A stretch of 59,525 nt of DNA from Planosporangium mesophilum (GCF_016863255.1 NZ_BOON01000058.1:1-59525), one strand, 5' to 3'. Counted from the first letter of the stretch, positions 32,721-41,271 are shown. Notes: generated from the letters alone by a model not told the origin. Translations and numbers: made by a program.

Positions 32721-33650
32721 TTGCGCACCGTGTTGACACCGACGTTCTGGGCCTGGGCCCGGCCGCTTGCGGGCTTGGGCATCCTCGCCGTGCTGCTGTG
32801 GCGGCTGGGCACCGGCCCGTTCCTCGCGGGCCTGCGCCTGATCGACGCCGGTACGCTCGCCGCGGCGCTCGGGATCGGCGTGCTGACCACCTACTGCTGC
32901 GCCTGGCGGTGGAGCCTGGTCGCCCGTGGCCTCGGGGTGCACCTGCCGCTGCGGGCCGCCGCAGCCCACTGCTACCGGTCGCTGTTCCTCAACGCGACGC
33001 TCCCCGGCGGGGTGCTCGGCGACGTGCACCGCGCGGTACGCCACGGACGGGACGTCGGCGACGTCGGCCGTGGCGTCCGGACCGTGGTGTGGGAACGCTC
33101 CGCCGGGCAGGCCGTCCAGGCCGCGATCGCGGTCGTCGTGCTGCTCGCGTACCCGTCACCGGTGCGGCCGTACCTGCCGGCAGTGATCGCGGTGACGGTG
33201 GTGACCGGCCTCGGGACCGTACTCCTGGCCCGGGCCGTGCCGAGCAGGCGCCTGTCACGGGCGCTCCGCACGGCGCTGGCGGACGTCCGGGACGGGCTGC
33301 TCGCGAGCCGCAACTGGCCGGGCATCGTGGTGGCCTCCGTCGTGGTCGTATCGGGCCACCTGGCGACGTTCGTCATCGCGGCGCGTACGGCGGGCTCGGG
33401 CGCGCCCCTCTCCCAGCTGGTGCCGCTGACATTGCTGGCGCTGCTGGCCATGGGGCTGCCGCTGAACGTCGGCGGTTGGGGGCCGCGCGAGGGCGTGGCC
33501 GCGTGGGCGTTCGGCGCCGCCGGCCTGACCGTCGCGCAGGGAGTCGCAACCGCGGTGGTGTACGGGGCGCTGGTGCTCGTCGCGAGCCTTCCCGGCGCCT
33601 GCGTGCTGATGTTTCCACGGAAGAGCCGGCCGAACGAAGGAGAGCAATGA
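32721..33650 (+). CDS. Lysylphosphatidylglycerol synthase-like membrane protein
   Basis: A 309-residue multipass membrane protein of the LPG_synthase_TM/AglD flippase-like family. Family segments include CCAWRWSLVARGLG, FLNATLPGGVLGDVHRA, VVWERSAGQ and LPLNVGGWGPREGVAAWAF. It lacks any soluble acyltransferase domain, so a lipid transport or flipping role is more likely than aminoacylation. TTG at 32721 is chosen because GGGAG lies six bases before it; in-frame codons further upstream fall within the methyltransferase or its spacer. Its stop overlaps the GTP cyclohydrolase start. Confidence 0.8.
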   Translation: MRTVLTPTFWAWARPLAGLGILAVLLWRLGTGPFLAGLRLIDAGTLAAALGIGVLTTYCCAWRWSLVARGLGVHLPLRAAAAHCYRSLFLNATLPGGVLGDVHRAVRHGRDVGDVGRGVRTVVWERSAGQAVQAAIAVVVLLAYPSPVRPYLPAVIAVTVVTGLGTVLLARAVPSRRLSRALRTALADVRDGLLASRNWPGIVVASVVVVSGHLATFVIAARTAGSGAPLSQLVPLTLLALLAMGLPLNVGGWGPREGVAAWAFGAAGLTVAQGVATAVVYGALVLVASLPGACVLMFPRKSRPNEGEQ

Positions 33651-34345
33651 GCCAAACACCGCCCGTCGCAACGGTCCGGACGCAGGTGACGGTACCGCTG
33701 CGGTTTCCCGACGGGTACGCCACGACCGCGCGGGTGTTCTCCTTCAACGGGTTGGTGGACGGCCGGGAACATCTCGCGTTCGGCCTGGGCGACCGGGCGA
33801 GCCTCGGCGACCGGGCGAGCCTCGGCGACCGGGCGCGATCGCAGCCGGCGGACGGGCCCGCGCCGCTGGTCCGTCCGCACAGCGAGTGCCTGACCGGGGA
33901 CGTGTTCGGCAGCCAGCGCTGTGACTGCGGCCCGCAGCTGAGGGAGGCGGTCGAACGCATCGCCTCCGTCGGCGGCTTCCTGCTCTACCTGCGGCAGGAG
34001 GGCCGGGGCATCGGCCTGTACGCCAAGCTCGACGCCTACGCCCTGCAGGACGGCGGCCTGGACACCTACGAGGCGAACGTGGCGCTCGGTCACGGCGAGG
34101 ACGAGCGCGACTACACCGCCGCGGCCCAGATGCTCGCCGCCCTGGGCGTGCGGCGCTGCGCGCTGCTGACCAACAACCCGGACAAGGACGAACAGCTCAG
34201 CCGGCTCGGGGTGACCGTGACCGGGCGCGTGCCGACCGGCGTGTACGCCTCCCCGACCAATGCCCGGTACCTGGCGGCGAAGGCGAGCCGCACCACCGGC
34301 GAGCCGGTCCGGTACCGGACGTCGACGTTCCCCGGAGCGGCCTGA
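33647..34345 (+). CDS. GTP cyclohydrolase II
   Basis: A 232-residue RibA-type enzyme opening the GTP imidazole ring to give a diaminopyrimidine. Zinc cysteines Cys81, Cys92 and Cys94 are in HSECLTGDVFGSQRCDCG. The catalytic RQEGRGIGL and LLTNNPDK segments are intact. The Tyr matching E. coli Tyr105 is kept (DAYALQD), unlike the Streptomyces variant reported to stop at the formylated product. The N-terminal strand region is enlarged by an 18-base repeat coding for LGDRAS. No riboflavin genes are adjacent, so it probably feeds a specialised route with the PTPS-like protein. The ATG follows GAAGGAG. Confidence 0.92.
   Translation: MSQTPPVATVRTQVTVPLRFPDGYATTARVFSFNGLVDGREHLAFGLGDRASLGDRASLGDRARSQPADGPAPLVRPHSECLTGDVFGSQRCDCGPQLREAVERIASVGGFLLYLRQEGRGIGLYAKLDAYALQDGGLDTYEANVALGHGEDERDYTAAAQMLAALGVRRCALLTNNPDKDEQLSRLGVTVTGRVPTGVYASPTNARYLAAKASRTTGEPVRYRTSTFPGAA
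33783..33836 (+). repeat. Three tandem 18-bp units inside GTP cyclohydrolase II
   Basis: Three near-identical 18-base units (33783-33800, 33801-33818, 33819-33836) encode GLGDRA, SLGDRA and SLGDRA in frame. Units differ at one base, with the last base of the third unit changed. The insertion lies in a loop just before the first zinc motif, so it can expand without a frameshift. Confidence 0.9.
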
Positions 34346-35970
34346 TGACGACGCCGGCCAAGCGTGCGACCACCGTCCTGGCCGGGCTGCTGGTGTTCAT
34401 CGCCCTCGTTCTCCCCGACCGGCTCGCCCATCTCACGCCGGCCGCGCTCGTCCGGATCCCGCTGGAGGGCCTCGTCGTCGTCGCGCTCCTGCTCGTCCTA
34501 CCGGCGCGCTCGGGGCGGATCGCGGCGGTGGCCGTCGGCGTCGTCCTCGGTCTGTTGACCGTCCTGAAAATCCTCGACCTGGGCTTCTACGAAGCCCTCG
34601 GCCGGCCGTTCGACCCGGTGATCGACTCGAAGCTGCTCCGTGACGCCGTGGATACTCTGGGGAGGTCGATCGGCGAGGGGCGGGCGGTCGCGGTCGCGGT
34701 CGGCGTCGTGGTTGCCGCCACCGCCATGTTCGTCCTGTTGACGCGCTCGATGCTGCGCCTGACCCGGATCGCGGTCCGGCACCGGAGCATCACGGGCCGT
34801 ACCGTCGCGGTGTTCGGGGTCGTCTGGCTGGCCTGTGCCCTGCTCGGTGCCCAGCTCGTCCCGGGCCTGCCGGTCGCCTCCTGGAGCACGGCCGCCGTCG
34901 TGGGCGACAGCGCCCGCCTGGCGCACGCGAGCCTGAACGATCCGACGGTGTTCGCCCGGCAGGCCACGGTTGACGCCTTCCGCGACACTCCGGCCGACCG
35001 GTTGCTGACCGCCCTGCGCGGCAAGGACGTCATCTTTCCCATCATCGAGAGCTACGGCCGTTCCGCGATCGAGGACCCGGCGCTCGCGCGGATCGTCGGC
35101 CCGGTCCTCGACGCCGGTACCCGTGAGCTGACCGCTGCCGGGTTCACCGCCCGGAGCGCCTTTCTGACCTCACCGACGTACGGCGGTGGGAGCTGGCTGG
35201 CCCACTCCACGCTCCAGTCCGGATTGTGGATCAACACCGAGCAGCGCTACGGCCAGCTCGTCACCACCGACCGCCTGACCCTCGCCGGCGCGTTCCGGCG
35301 CGCGAACTGGCGGACGGTCAGCGTCATGCCCGGTACGGCCGGAGCCTGGCCGGAGGGCCACACGTTCTACCACTACGACCAGGTCTACGCCGCGCAGGAT
35401 CTCGGCTACCACGGCCCGAAGCTCACCCTGGGCACCATGCCCGACCAGTACACCCTGTCGGCCTTCCAGCGCCTCGAGTACGGCAGGCCGGACCGCGCCC
35501 CGTTGATGGTGGAGGCGCCCCTCAGCTCGAGCCACGCCCCGTGGGCGCCGGTACCGCAACTGATCGACTGGAACGACGTCGGCGACGGCTCGGTCTTCGG
35601 CCCGGTGGCCGGCTCCACCGACCAGCCGGCCTCCGTGTGGCGCGACCCCGGTCGCATCCGCACCGCGTACGCGCGCTCCATCGCGTACTCCCTTAGCGCT
35701 CTCGTCTCCTGGGTGAAGACCTACGGCAAGGACAACCTCGTCCTCGTCTTCCTCGGCGACCACCAGCCCGCGGTCGTCACCGGCGAGTTCGCCAGTCGGG
35801 ACGTACCGGTCACGATCGTCGCCAAGGATCCGGCCGTGCTGGACCGGATCTCCGGGTGGGGTTGGCAGGACGGCCTGAAGCCCGGTCCGCGGGCCCCGGT
35901 GTGGCGGATGGATTCGTTCCGCGACCGGTTCCTGACCGCGTTCGGGCCGCAGGCCGAGCCCACCCGGTGA
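34345..35970 (+). CDS. LTA synthase/sulfatase-like membrane phosphotransferase
   Basis: A 541-residue protein with about five N-terminal membrane helices (to about residue 180) and an extracytoplasmic alkaline-phosphatase-fold domain. FPIIESYGRS matches the first metal-binding stretch, FLTSPTYGGGSWLAHSTLQSG the nucleophile region, and LVFLGDHQPAVV the late Asp-His metal pair. Related enzymes move phosphoglycerol or phosphoethanolamine onto surface glycans, or hydrolyse sulfate esters. It starts in the TGATG overlap with GTP cyclohydrolase II and closes the operon. Donor and acceptor are unknown. Confidence 0.82.
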   Translation: MTTPAKRATTVLAGLLVFIALVLPDRLAHLTPAALVRIPLEGLVVVALLLVLPARSGRIAAVAVGVVLGLLTVLKILDLGFYEALGRPFDPVIDSKLLRDAVDTLGRSIGEGRAVAVAVGVVVAATAMFVLLTRSMLRLTRIAVRHRSITGRTVAVFGVVWLACALLGAQLVPGLPVASWSTAAVVGDSARLAHASLNDPTVFARQATVDAFRDTPADRLLTALRGKDVIFPIIESYGRSAIEDPALARIVGPVLDAGTRELTAAGFTARSAFLTSPTYGGGSWLAHSTLQSGLWINTEQRYGQLVTTDRLTLAGAFRRANWRTVSVMPGTAGAWPEGHTFYHYDQVYAAQDLGYHGPKLTLGTMPDQYTLSAFQRLEYGRPDRAPLMVEAPLSSSHAPWAPVPQLIDWNDVGDGSVFGPVAGSTDQPASVWRDPGRIRTAYARSIAYSLSALVSWVKTYGKDNLVLVFLGDHQPAVVTGEFASRDVPVTIVAKDPAVLDRISGWGWQDGLKPGPRAPVWRMDSFRDRFLTAFGPQAEPTR

Positions 35971-35991
35971 CCGAGGGCGCGCCCCGGCGCG

Positions 35992-36960
35992 TCAGAAGGT
36001 GATGCCCAGCTCGGTCTCGACGACGGCCGCGGGGGATGCCACCCCGAAGCGCAGCGGGTCGCCGAGACTGGTGGAGCCCGAGGCGAAGTACAGGCCGACC
36101 GCCCGGTTGTCCGGCCCCACCACCAGCGAGCCGGAGTCTCCGCTCTCACCGAAGACGATCGACTGTGGGAAGTCGGCGCGGATGTGGATCTGGTTGGTGA
36201 AGGTCCGCAGTGTGGTCGGCACGAACCCCACCGCGGGGAACGCGGGGAAGTCGAGGATGACGCTGAGACCGGTGCCGGTGACGATGCCGAACGTCTGGCC
36301 GGTGGTGCGGCCCCGCTTCGTCACCAGCATCCCTGGCGTCGCGTCAACCGTCTTGAAGACCGGTCCGATGTCGACGATCTCCGGCACCGAGTCGAGCTCG
36401 AGCCGGCAGATGGCGGCGTCCACCGGGCCGCTCGGCGTGTTCTCCGGGAACGACCAGTCGGCGAGGGTACCGATCCGGTCTCCGGGCAACGAGCCGAGTG
36501 GGCTGGGCTCGGGCTGGACGATCTCGTCGCCCACCGCGCGGTTCGGGTCTACGCACAGCACGTGGAAGTTGCTCAGCCCGTAGAAGATCGACGGGTCTAA
36601 GGAATCCTGGACGACGGCCCCGAGGGTACCGACGTGCACGCTGCCGGTGGCGACGAAGCGGGACGCGGCGACCGAGCTGCCGCCCATGACCGGCCGGAAG
36701 CGGGTGGTGTCCGGCAACTGGGCGGTGAGCTGGAAGACCCGCTGGATCACCACGACCGGGAAGGGGAACGTGTCGACCGCCGCCTGGACCTCGAAGGGCA
36801 CGGACTCGGCGTCCGCGACGAAGATCCGTAGGGCAAGGTCCTCGGGATCGGGTGTCTCCTCGTCGCGCAGGCCGAAGTCGACGCCGGTGATGAGGCCGGC
36901 TTGCAGCAGCGGACCCTCCAGGGCCTCCTTTGCCGCGACGACCTCGGGCGAGATCTCCAT
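35992..36960 (-). CDS. Cytoplasmic trypsin-fold serine protease-like protein
   Basis: A 322-residue protein without signal peptide. Residues about 95-320 carry a chymotrypsin-like pattern: His in YGLSNFHVL, Asp in GPVDAAICRL and the nucleophile Ser in FGESGDSGSLVV. The N-terminal 90 residues form a separate alpha/beta region. The absence of a secretion signal and the form of the motifs recall intracellular trypsin-fold proteins such as plant Nal1. The ATG has AGGAGG close upstream. It converges with the sulfatase gene, 21 bases away. The substrate is unknown. Confidence 0.72.
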   Translation of the reverse strand: MEISPEVVAAKEALEGPLLQAGLITGVDFGLRDEETPDPEDLALRIFVADAESVPFEVQAAVDTFPFPVVVIQRVFQLTAQLPDTTRFRPVMGGSSVAASRFVATGSVHVGTLGAVVQDSLDPSIFYGLSNFHVLCVDPNRAVGDEIVQPEPSPLGSLPGDRIGTLADWSFPENTPSGPVDAAICRLELDSVPEIVDIGPVFKTVDATPGMLVTKRGRTTGQTFGIVTGTGLSVILDFPAFPAVGFVPTTLRTFTNQIHIRADFPQSIVFGESGDSGSLVVGPDNRAVGLYFASGSTSLGDPLRFGVASPAAVVETELGITF

Positions 36961-37060
36961 GACGCCTCCTCAACGCGCTGCCGCTCACGTTCGACGCTAG
37001 GGCACGCTCTCGCGTCATCCAGGTTTCCGTCGGCCAACCGACATCGGCGGTCGCAGGTGC

Positions 37061-37101
37061 CGGCCTGCCGTCGGGCCACGCGGGGCACCGACGGCAGGCC
37101 G
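37061..37101 (-). terminator. 14-bp hairpin downstream of doxX
   Basis: CGGCCTGCCGTCGG and CCGACGGCAGGCCG pair perfectly with a 13-base loop, beginning 30 bases past the DoxX stop on the minus strand and before the protease gene. Confidence 0.75.
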
Positions 37102-37130
37102 AGGTACGGGTCCCTGCCCCTGATCGACGG

Positions 37131-37586
37131 TCAGGCAGCGGACGCGCCGACCTCCTGCGGGTCGGACTGCTTCGACCGGCGGAGCCGGCCGACCAACGCG
37201 TCCACGCTGAACCGGCCGGCACCGAAGGCGGCGAGCAGCAGCGCGCCGATGCCCAGGGCGACCACCAACTCGAAGCCGCCTTCGGTGACGAACGGGCCCT
37301 TGGTCGCGTGGACGAGGACGAACGCGCCGGCCATGTCCAGGGCGAGGAGCAGCCCGGCAATCGGCACCGCCACCCCGAGGATCAGCGCGAGGCCGCCCAC
37401 GAGTTCGACCGTGGCGGCGAACGCGGCCGCAGCGGTGGGCGCGGGGATGCCCATCTTCTCAAATCCACCGGCCGTGCCCGTCAGACCGAACGTGGCCCAC
37501 TTCTGCCAGCCGTGGGCGACGAACACGATACCCAGGCCGAGGCGGGCGACGAGCAACGCGAGGTCACGCAGCGTGGTGTTGGTCAT
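37131..37586 (-). CDS. DoxX family membrane protein
   Basis: A 151-residue membrane protein with four predicted helices. Family marks are LARLGLGIVFVAHGWQKW, a Gly-rich segment with FEKMGIP, and ATVELVGGLALILG. DoxX proteins are linked to redox and thiol stress in actinobacteria. The Met at 37586 is preferred over the longer frame, because the extra 15 residues would cover the operator region. It is preceded by a promoter with two matching operators. Confidence 0.85.
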   Translation of the reverse strand: MTNTTLRDLALLVARLGLGIVFVAHGWQKWATFGLTGTAGGFEKMGIPAPTAAAAFAATVELVGGLALILGVAVPIAGLLLALDMAGAFVLVHATKGPFVTEGGFELVVALGIGALLLAAFGAGRFSVDALVGRLRRSKQSDPQEVGASAA

Positions 37587-37606
37587 GAGAAGCGACTCCT
37601 CCGGTA

Positions 37607-37660
37607 GTTGAGCTTTCAACAATCGGGGCAACCATACCGTGTCATGGTTGAGCGTTCAAC
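37607..37660 (-). promoter_or_regulatory. doxX promoter flanked by two operators
   Basis: The palindrome GTTGAGCTTTCAAC is at 37607-37620 and GTTGAGCGTTCAAC at 37647-37660, 40 bases centre to centre. On the minus strand, TTGAAC (37654-37659) and TATGGT (37631-37636) form -35 and -10 boxes with exactly 17 bases between. One operator thus overlaps the -35 and the other covers the early transcribed region. The TTGA-N4-TCAA form suits a MarR-type repressor, but none is encoded here. Confidence 0.7.
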
Positions 37661-37721
37661 AAAACCCTGGGTACTCGTCACTACCCGGAATCTCCCGACC
37701 TACCCGGACGTGCGCCGCTCA

Positions 37722-38639
37722 TCAGCGACGGCGACCGCCCCCGCACAACCAGGCGGTGAACCGGTCGAGGTCGTACCGGGGCCGCCAGCCTTGCGCGGTC
37801 GCACGGGTCGTGTCGAGGACCACGCCGTTGGCGAGCTGGTCGACCGCATACCGGGTGAGGGTCGGTGAGGTCGAGCTCAGCCGGCCCGCGAGGCGCGCCG
37901 CCGACGCCGCCGCGTAGGCCAGGCCCGGTGGTACGTGCACCAGCCGGGCCGGCGTACCCAGCGCGTCAAGGACCCGGCGGACCGCGTCGTCTCGCCGGTA
38001 CGCCGTCGCATCCGTGATGTTGTACGCGCCGGGCGGCCAGTCCAGCGCGGCCAGGCAGGCGTCGGCGAGGTTCTCCACGGCGGTCAGGCTGAGCATGGCG
38101 TCCGGGCCGGGCAGCAGGGCCACGCCGGCGCGTACCGCCCGGCGCAGCCGAGGCAGCAGGTGCGGGTCGCCGGGGCCGTACACGGCGCGCGGCCGCAGCG
38201 CGACCGCCCCGGCGGCCAGGGCGAGCGCCTCGCCGTCGGCCTTGGTCCGGCCGTACGCGGTGCGCTGGCCCCCGATCGGGTGCTCCTCGGTGAGCGGCTG
38301 CTCGTACCGGCCCGGCGCGTACACGCTCGCGCTGCTCACGTACACGACGGGCCGTCCGGCGGCCGCCGCCGTCAGCCGGGCGGTGCCGTCCACATTGACC
38401 CGCCGGAAGGCCGCCTCGACGGCGGCGCCCGGCGGTGGGTCGCCGACCGCGGCGGCGAGGTGCACGACCGCGTCCGCGCCGGCCAGGTCCGGGGTGTCGG
38501 CTGCTGCGTCCCACGGCACGTGGCGGCCCACCGGCCCCGAGCGCCGGCCCAGGCACACCACCTCGAAGCCGGCCGCCACGGCGGCGCGGGCCACCGCGGC
38601 GCCGCAGAAGCCGCTGGCCCCGGTCACGGCGAGGCGCAC
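37722..38639 (-). CDS. OleD-like NAD(P)-dependent reductase/epimerase-fold protein
   Basis: A 305-residue extended SDR. The coenzyme motif is TGASGFCG at the N-terminus, then VVHLAAAVGD, the catalytic Ser in VYVSSASVY and Tyr/Lys in AYGRTKADGE. Similar extended SDRs reduce the 2-alkyl-3-keto acid to a 3-hydroxy acid in olefin and beta-lactone pathways (OleD, NltD). That role is inferred from the OleA- and OleC-like genes in the same operon. It is the last gene, with its GTG start overlapping the P450 by 16 bases. Confidence 0.78.
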   Translation of the reverse strand: MRLAVTGASGFCGAAVARAAVAAGFEVVCLGRRSGPVGRHVPWDAAADTPDLAGADAVVHLAAAVGDPPPGAAVEAAFRRVNVDGTARLTAAAAGRPVVYVSSASVYAPGRYEQPLTEEHPIGGQRTAYGRTKADGEALALAAGAVALRPRAVYGPGDPHLLPRLRRAVRAGVALLPGPDAMLSLTAVENLADACLAALDWPPGAYNITDATAYRRDDAVRRVLDALGTPARLVHVPPGLAYAAASAARLAGRLSSTSPTLTRYAVDQLANGVVLDTTRATAQGWRPRYDLDRFTAWLCGGGRRR

Positions 38640-39697
38640 GCCGACACCTCCAGGACGGCCCAGCCGGGCAGGGCGCTGCGACGGTCGACCCGTGCCCGCG
38701 ACACGACCGGCCGGTACGGCGCGAACGCGGCGAGGGCGTCGGCGAGCTGGACGCGGGCCAGCCGGGCACCGGGGCAGGCGTGCGGTCCGGCGCCGAAGAC
38801 GAGCTGCGCGGTAGCGGCCGGCTGCGCGGCGGACACGGAAGGGTCCCGGTCGTGGGCGCGGGCGGCGTGCCGGGCCACCAGGATCAGCCGGTCACCCGCC
38901 CGTACCGGGCGGCCGCCGAGCGTACCGTCGGCGCCCGCCACCCTGGGCAGGAGAGGCGAAGGGGCCAGGACCCGCAGCAGCTCATCGGCGAGGGCCTCGC
39001 GCGTCGCCGGGTCGGCGGCCTGCGGCCACCGGCCGTCGTCGGCGCACCACGCTATGGCTCGGGGAATGGCCGCGGCGGTCGTGTTGACCGCCGCCACGGC
39101 GAGCATCGCGGCGCGCTCGTCGCCGACCAGCGCCAACAGTTGCCCGGCCGCCGTGGCGGCGGCGGACCGGTGCCGACGGGCCAACGGGCCGGGCAGGTGG
39201 ACGCGGGCCGCCGCTGCGGCCGCCACCCGGGCGGCGTCGGCGAGCCGCCGCGGCGCGAGGTCGAGGCCCAGCAGCTCGGCCGTGACGGCGCCCGCCAGTT
39301 CGAGCGCGACGTCCACGACGTCGACCGACCCGCCGTCCGCGAGCGGGGCCAGCCGGCGCTCCAGGACCTCCCGGCCGAGCGGTCGCAGCCGCTCGACCCC
39401 GGATGCGTTCAGCGCGGCCGCGAGCGCCCGCCGGGCGCCGCGGTGGTCGGCGCCCGCCTGGTCGAACAGGACGCCGTCACCTCCGCTCACCTCGCGGGCG
39501 ATGCCGCCGGTGGTGCCGGTCGCGGTCCGGTCCAGCGGCAGCCGGGTCAGGACCTCCCGGTACTGATCCGTGCCGTGCACGAGCACCGTCCGTCCGATCC
39601 GGACGACCGGGGCACAGCGGGTCAGGCTCAGCAGCGCGAACAGGGCGGGATGGCTGCGGGTGTAGACGGCCCGGTCACGGCGGCGCGCGGCGGTCAC
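38624..39697 (-). CDS. Cytochrome P450
   Basis: A 357-residue P450, slightly short for the family. The haem motif is FGAGPHACPGARLA with ligand Cys308, and the K-helix ExxR is seen in DELLRVLAP. The I-helix region reads LAVAAVNTTAAA, where the usual acid before Thr-Thr is replaced by Asn, so proton delivery may differ. It probably hydroxylates or otherwise oxidises the lipid product of the operon. Redox partners are not encoded nearby. GTG start overlaps the upstream stop (GTGA). Confidence 0.85.
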   Translation of the reverse strand: MTAARRRDRAVYTRSHPALFALLSLTRCAPVVRIGRTVLVHGTDQYREVLTRLPLDRTATGTTGGIAREVSGGDGVLFDQAGADHRGARRALAAALNASGVERLRPLGREVLERRLAPLADGGSVDVVDVALELAGAVTAELLGLDLAPRRLADAARVAAAAAARVHLPGPLARRHRSAAATAAGQLLALVGDERAAMLAVAAVNTTAAAIPRAIAWCADDGRWPQAADPATREALADELLRVLAPSPLLPRVAGADGTLGGRPVRAGDRLILVARHAARAHDRDPSVSAAQPAATAQLVFGAGPHACPGARLARVQLADALAAFAPYRPVVSRARVDRRSALPGWAVLEVSACASP

Positions 39698-41271
39698 GCG
39701 GCCACCTCCCGGACGTGCGCCGCGTCCTCGTGGGCCGGGAGGTAGCGGCGGTCCCAGTACCACAGCAGCGTCCGGCGCGGTCCCCAGGCGCGCAGCCGGC
39801 GCAGGCTGTTGTAGACCACGAGCCGCTCGTCGCGCACGATCCGGTCGGTGTGCCGGCGGGCCCGGTTGAGCAGCTCCACGTCCTCGGAGCCGGCGTGCAG
39901 CGGGATGCGGCTGGTGCCGCCGCAGCGCAGGTACAGGTCGGCGGTGATGGCCAGGTTGTGGCCGTGGCACAGCACGTACGGCGCGCGGTACTCCGGACGC
40001 CGGTGCGCCGGCCGCAGCCGCCCGTACCAGGCCGCCATCCGCACGGCGGCCGGGAACAGGTACCGCTCGGTGAGGGTCGGCTGCTCGTCGCGGCGCGGCA
40101 CGCTGCGCCCGCAGATCAGCTCCGCGCCCCCGGCCAGCAGTGCCTTCGCGCGGGCCACCCAGTCGGGTGCGGGCAGGCAGTCGGCGTCGGTACGGGCCAG
40201 CAGCACGGCGCCGTGCGCGACCGCGTACCGGAAGCCGGCGTCGGCGGCCGTACCCGCGCCGCGCTCGGCCTCGTCCAGCACGGTCACCGGGAACGGCGCG
40301 CCTGAGCCGAAGCGGCGGACCAGCTCGGCGGTGCTGTCGGTGGAGGCGTTGTCCACGACCACGAGCGAGAAGTCGAGGTCGGTCTGGAGGGCGAGCGCGC
40401 CGAGGGTCGCGCCGATGCTCGTGGCCTCGTTGTACGCGGGGACCACCACCCACAGCGGCCCGGTCACGGCCGTCGGGACCGGGGCGGGTACCGCGTCGGC
40501 GGTGGACGCCCACGCCGCGGCCCGCAGCACGATCCGGCAGGCCATGTTGCACCACACCAGCACACCCACGACCGCTCCGGCCGAGCGGTACAGCGTGGCG
40601 TGCAGCGCCGACGCCGCCGCGAAGTACGGGCCGGCCGCCACGGTCAGCACGTGCAGGGCGACGGCGGCTCCCGCTGCGGCGCGCAGCGCGGCCGGCCACC
40701 GTGGGCGGCCGTCGCCGCGCCAGGAGCAGCGCACCATCGCCGTAGCCAGCAGCACGGCCAGTACCGGCAGACTGAGCAGGACCCCCCACCCGCTGCCGCC
40801 GGCGGCGAGCGCGGTGGCGACGGTCGCCACCGCCATCGCCGCGAGCAGCACCACGCCCAGCAGCACGTCCCGGGCGGCGTCACGGACCGGGTTCCCGCTG
40901 CCGGCCGGCTGGCCGCACATCGCCCGTACCCCCGTGCGCAGCGCCCGGACCAGCCGCAGCGAGCCCCACAGCAGGGCGGCGACGAGGACGACCCGCAGCG
41001 CGACCGGCCCCGGCTGGATGCCGTCGACGGCCGCCGCGACGTGTTCGGGCAGGACGACCCCGGCTGCGCGGTGCAGCAACGCGGCGACGGTACGGCTGCT
41101 CACGCCGAGCCCGCCGAGCACCAGCGTGGCCAGCGCGACGAACGGCGCGGCGCTGATCAGCAGGGCGTACGTGAGCGCACCGGCGAGGGCGTCGCCGTTT
41201 GCTGACGCGTACCGGCGGTGCGCCACCATGACCCGTGCCCAGGCCCGCCGGGCAAGCATCCGCTTACCCAC
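39694..41271 (-). CDS. YihY/BrkB membrane domain fused to GT2 glycosyltransferase
   Basis: A 525-residue two-part protein. Residues 1 to about 255 have six hydrophobic helices in the YihY/BrkB style (GDALAGALTYALLISAAPFV, then LLWGSLRLVRALRTGVRAMCG). From about 265 the chain is a GT-A family 2 domain (LWVVVPAYNEATSIGATLGA, VVVDNASTDSTAELV, LLARTDADCLPAPDWV) closely similar to the stand-alone GT2 at 42721. The GTG start overlaps the OleC-like stop by eight bases. No break or second ribosome binding site was seen between the domains. The membrane part may export or anchor the glycosylated lipid. Confidence 0.82.
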   Translation of the reverse strand: MGKRMLARRAWARVMVAHRRYASANGDALAGALTYALLISAAPFVALATLVLGGLGVSSRTVAALLHRAAGVVLPEHVAAAVDGIQPGPVALRVVLVAALLWGSLRLVRALRTGVRAMCGQPAGSGNPVRDAARDVLLGVVLLAAMAVATVATALAAGGSGWGVLLSLPVLAVLLATAMVRCSWRGDGRPRWPAALRAAAGAAVALHVLTVAAGPYFAAASALHATLYRSAGAVVGVLVWCNMACRIVLRAAAWASTADAVPAPVPTAVTGPLWVVVPAYNEATSIGATLGALALQTDLDFSLVVVDNASTDSTAELVRRFGSGAPFPVTVLDEAERGAGTAADAGFRYAVAHGAVLLARTDADCLPAPDWVARAKALLAGGAELICGRSVPRRDEQPTLTERYLFPAAVRMAAWYGRLRPAHRRPEYRAPYVLCHGHNLAITADLYLRCGGTSRIPLHAGSEDVELLNRARRHTDRIVRDERLVVYNSLRRLRAWGPRRTLLWYWDRRYLPAHEDAAHVREVAA

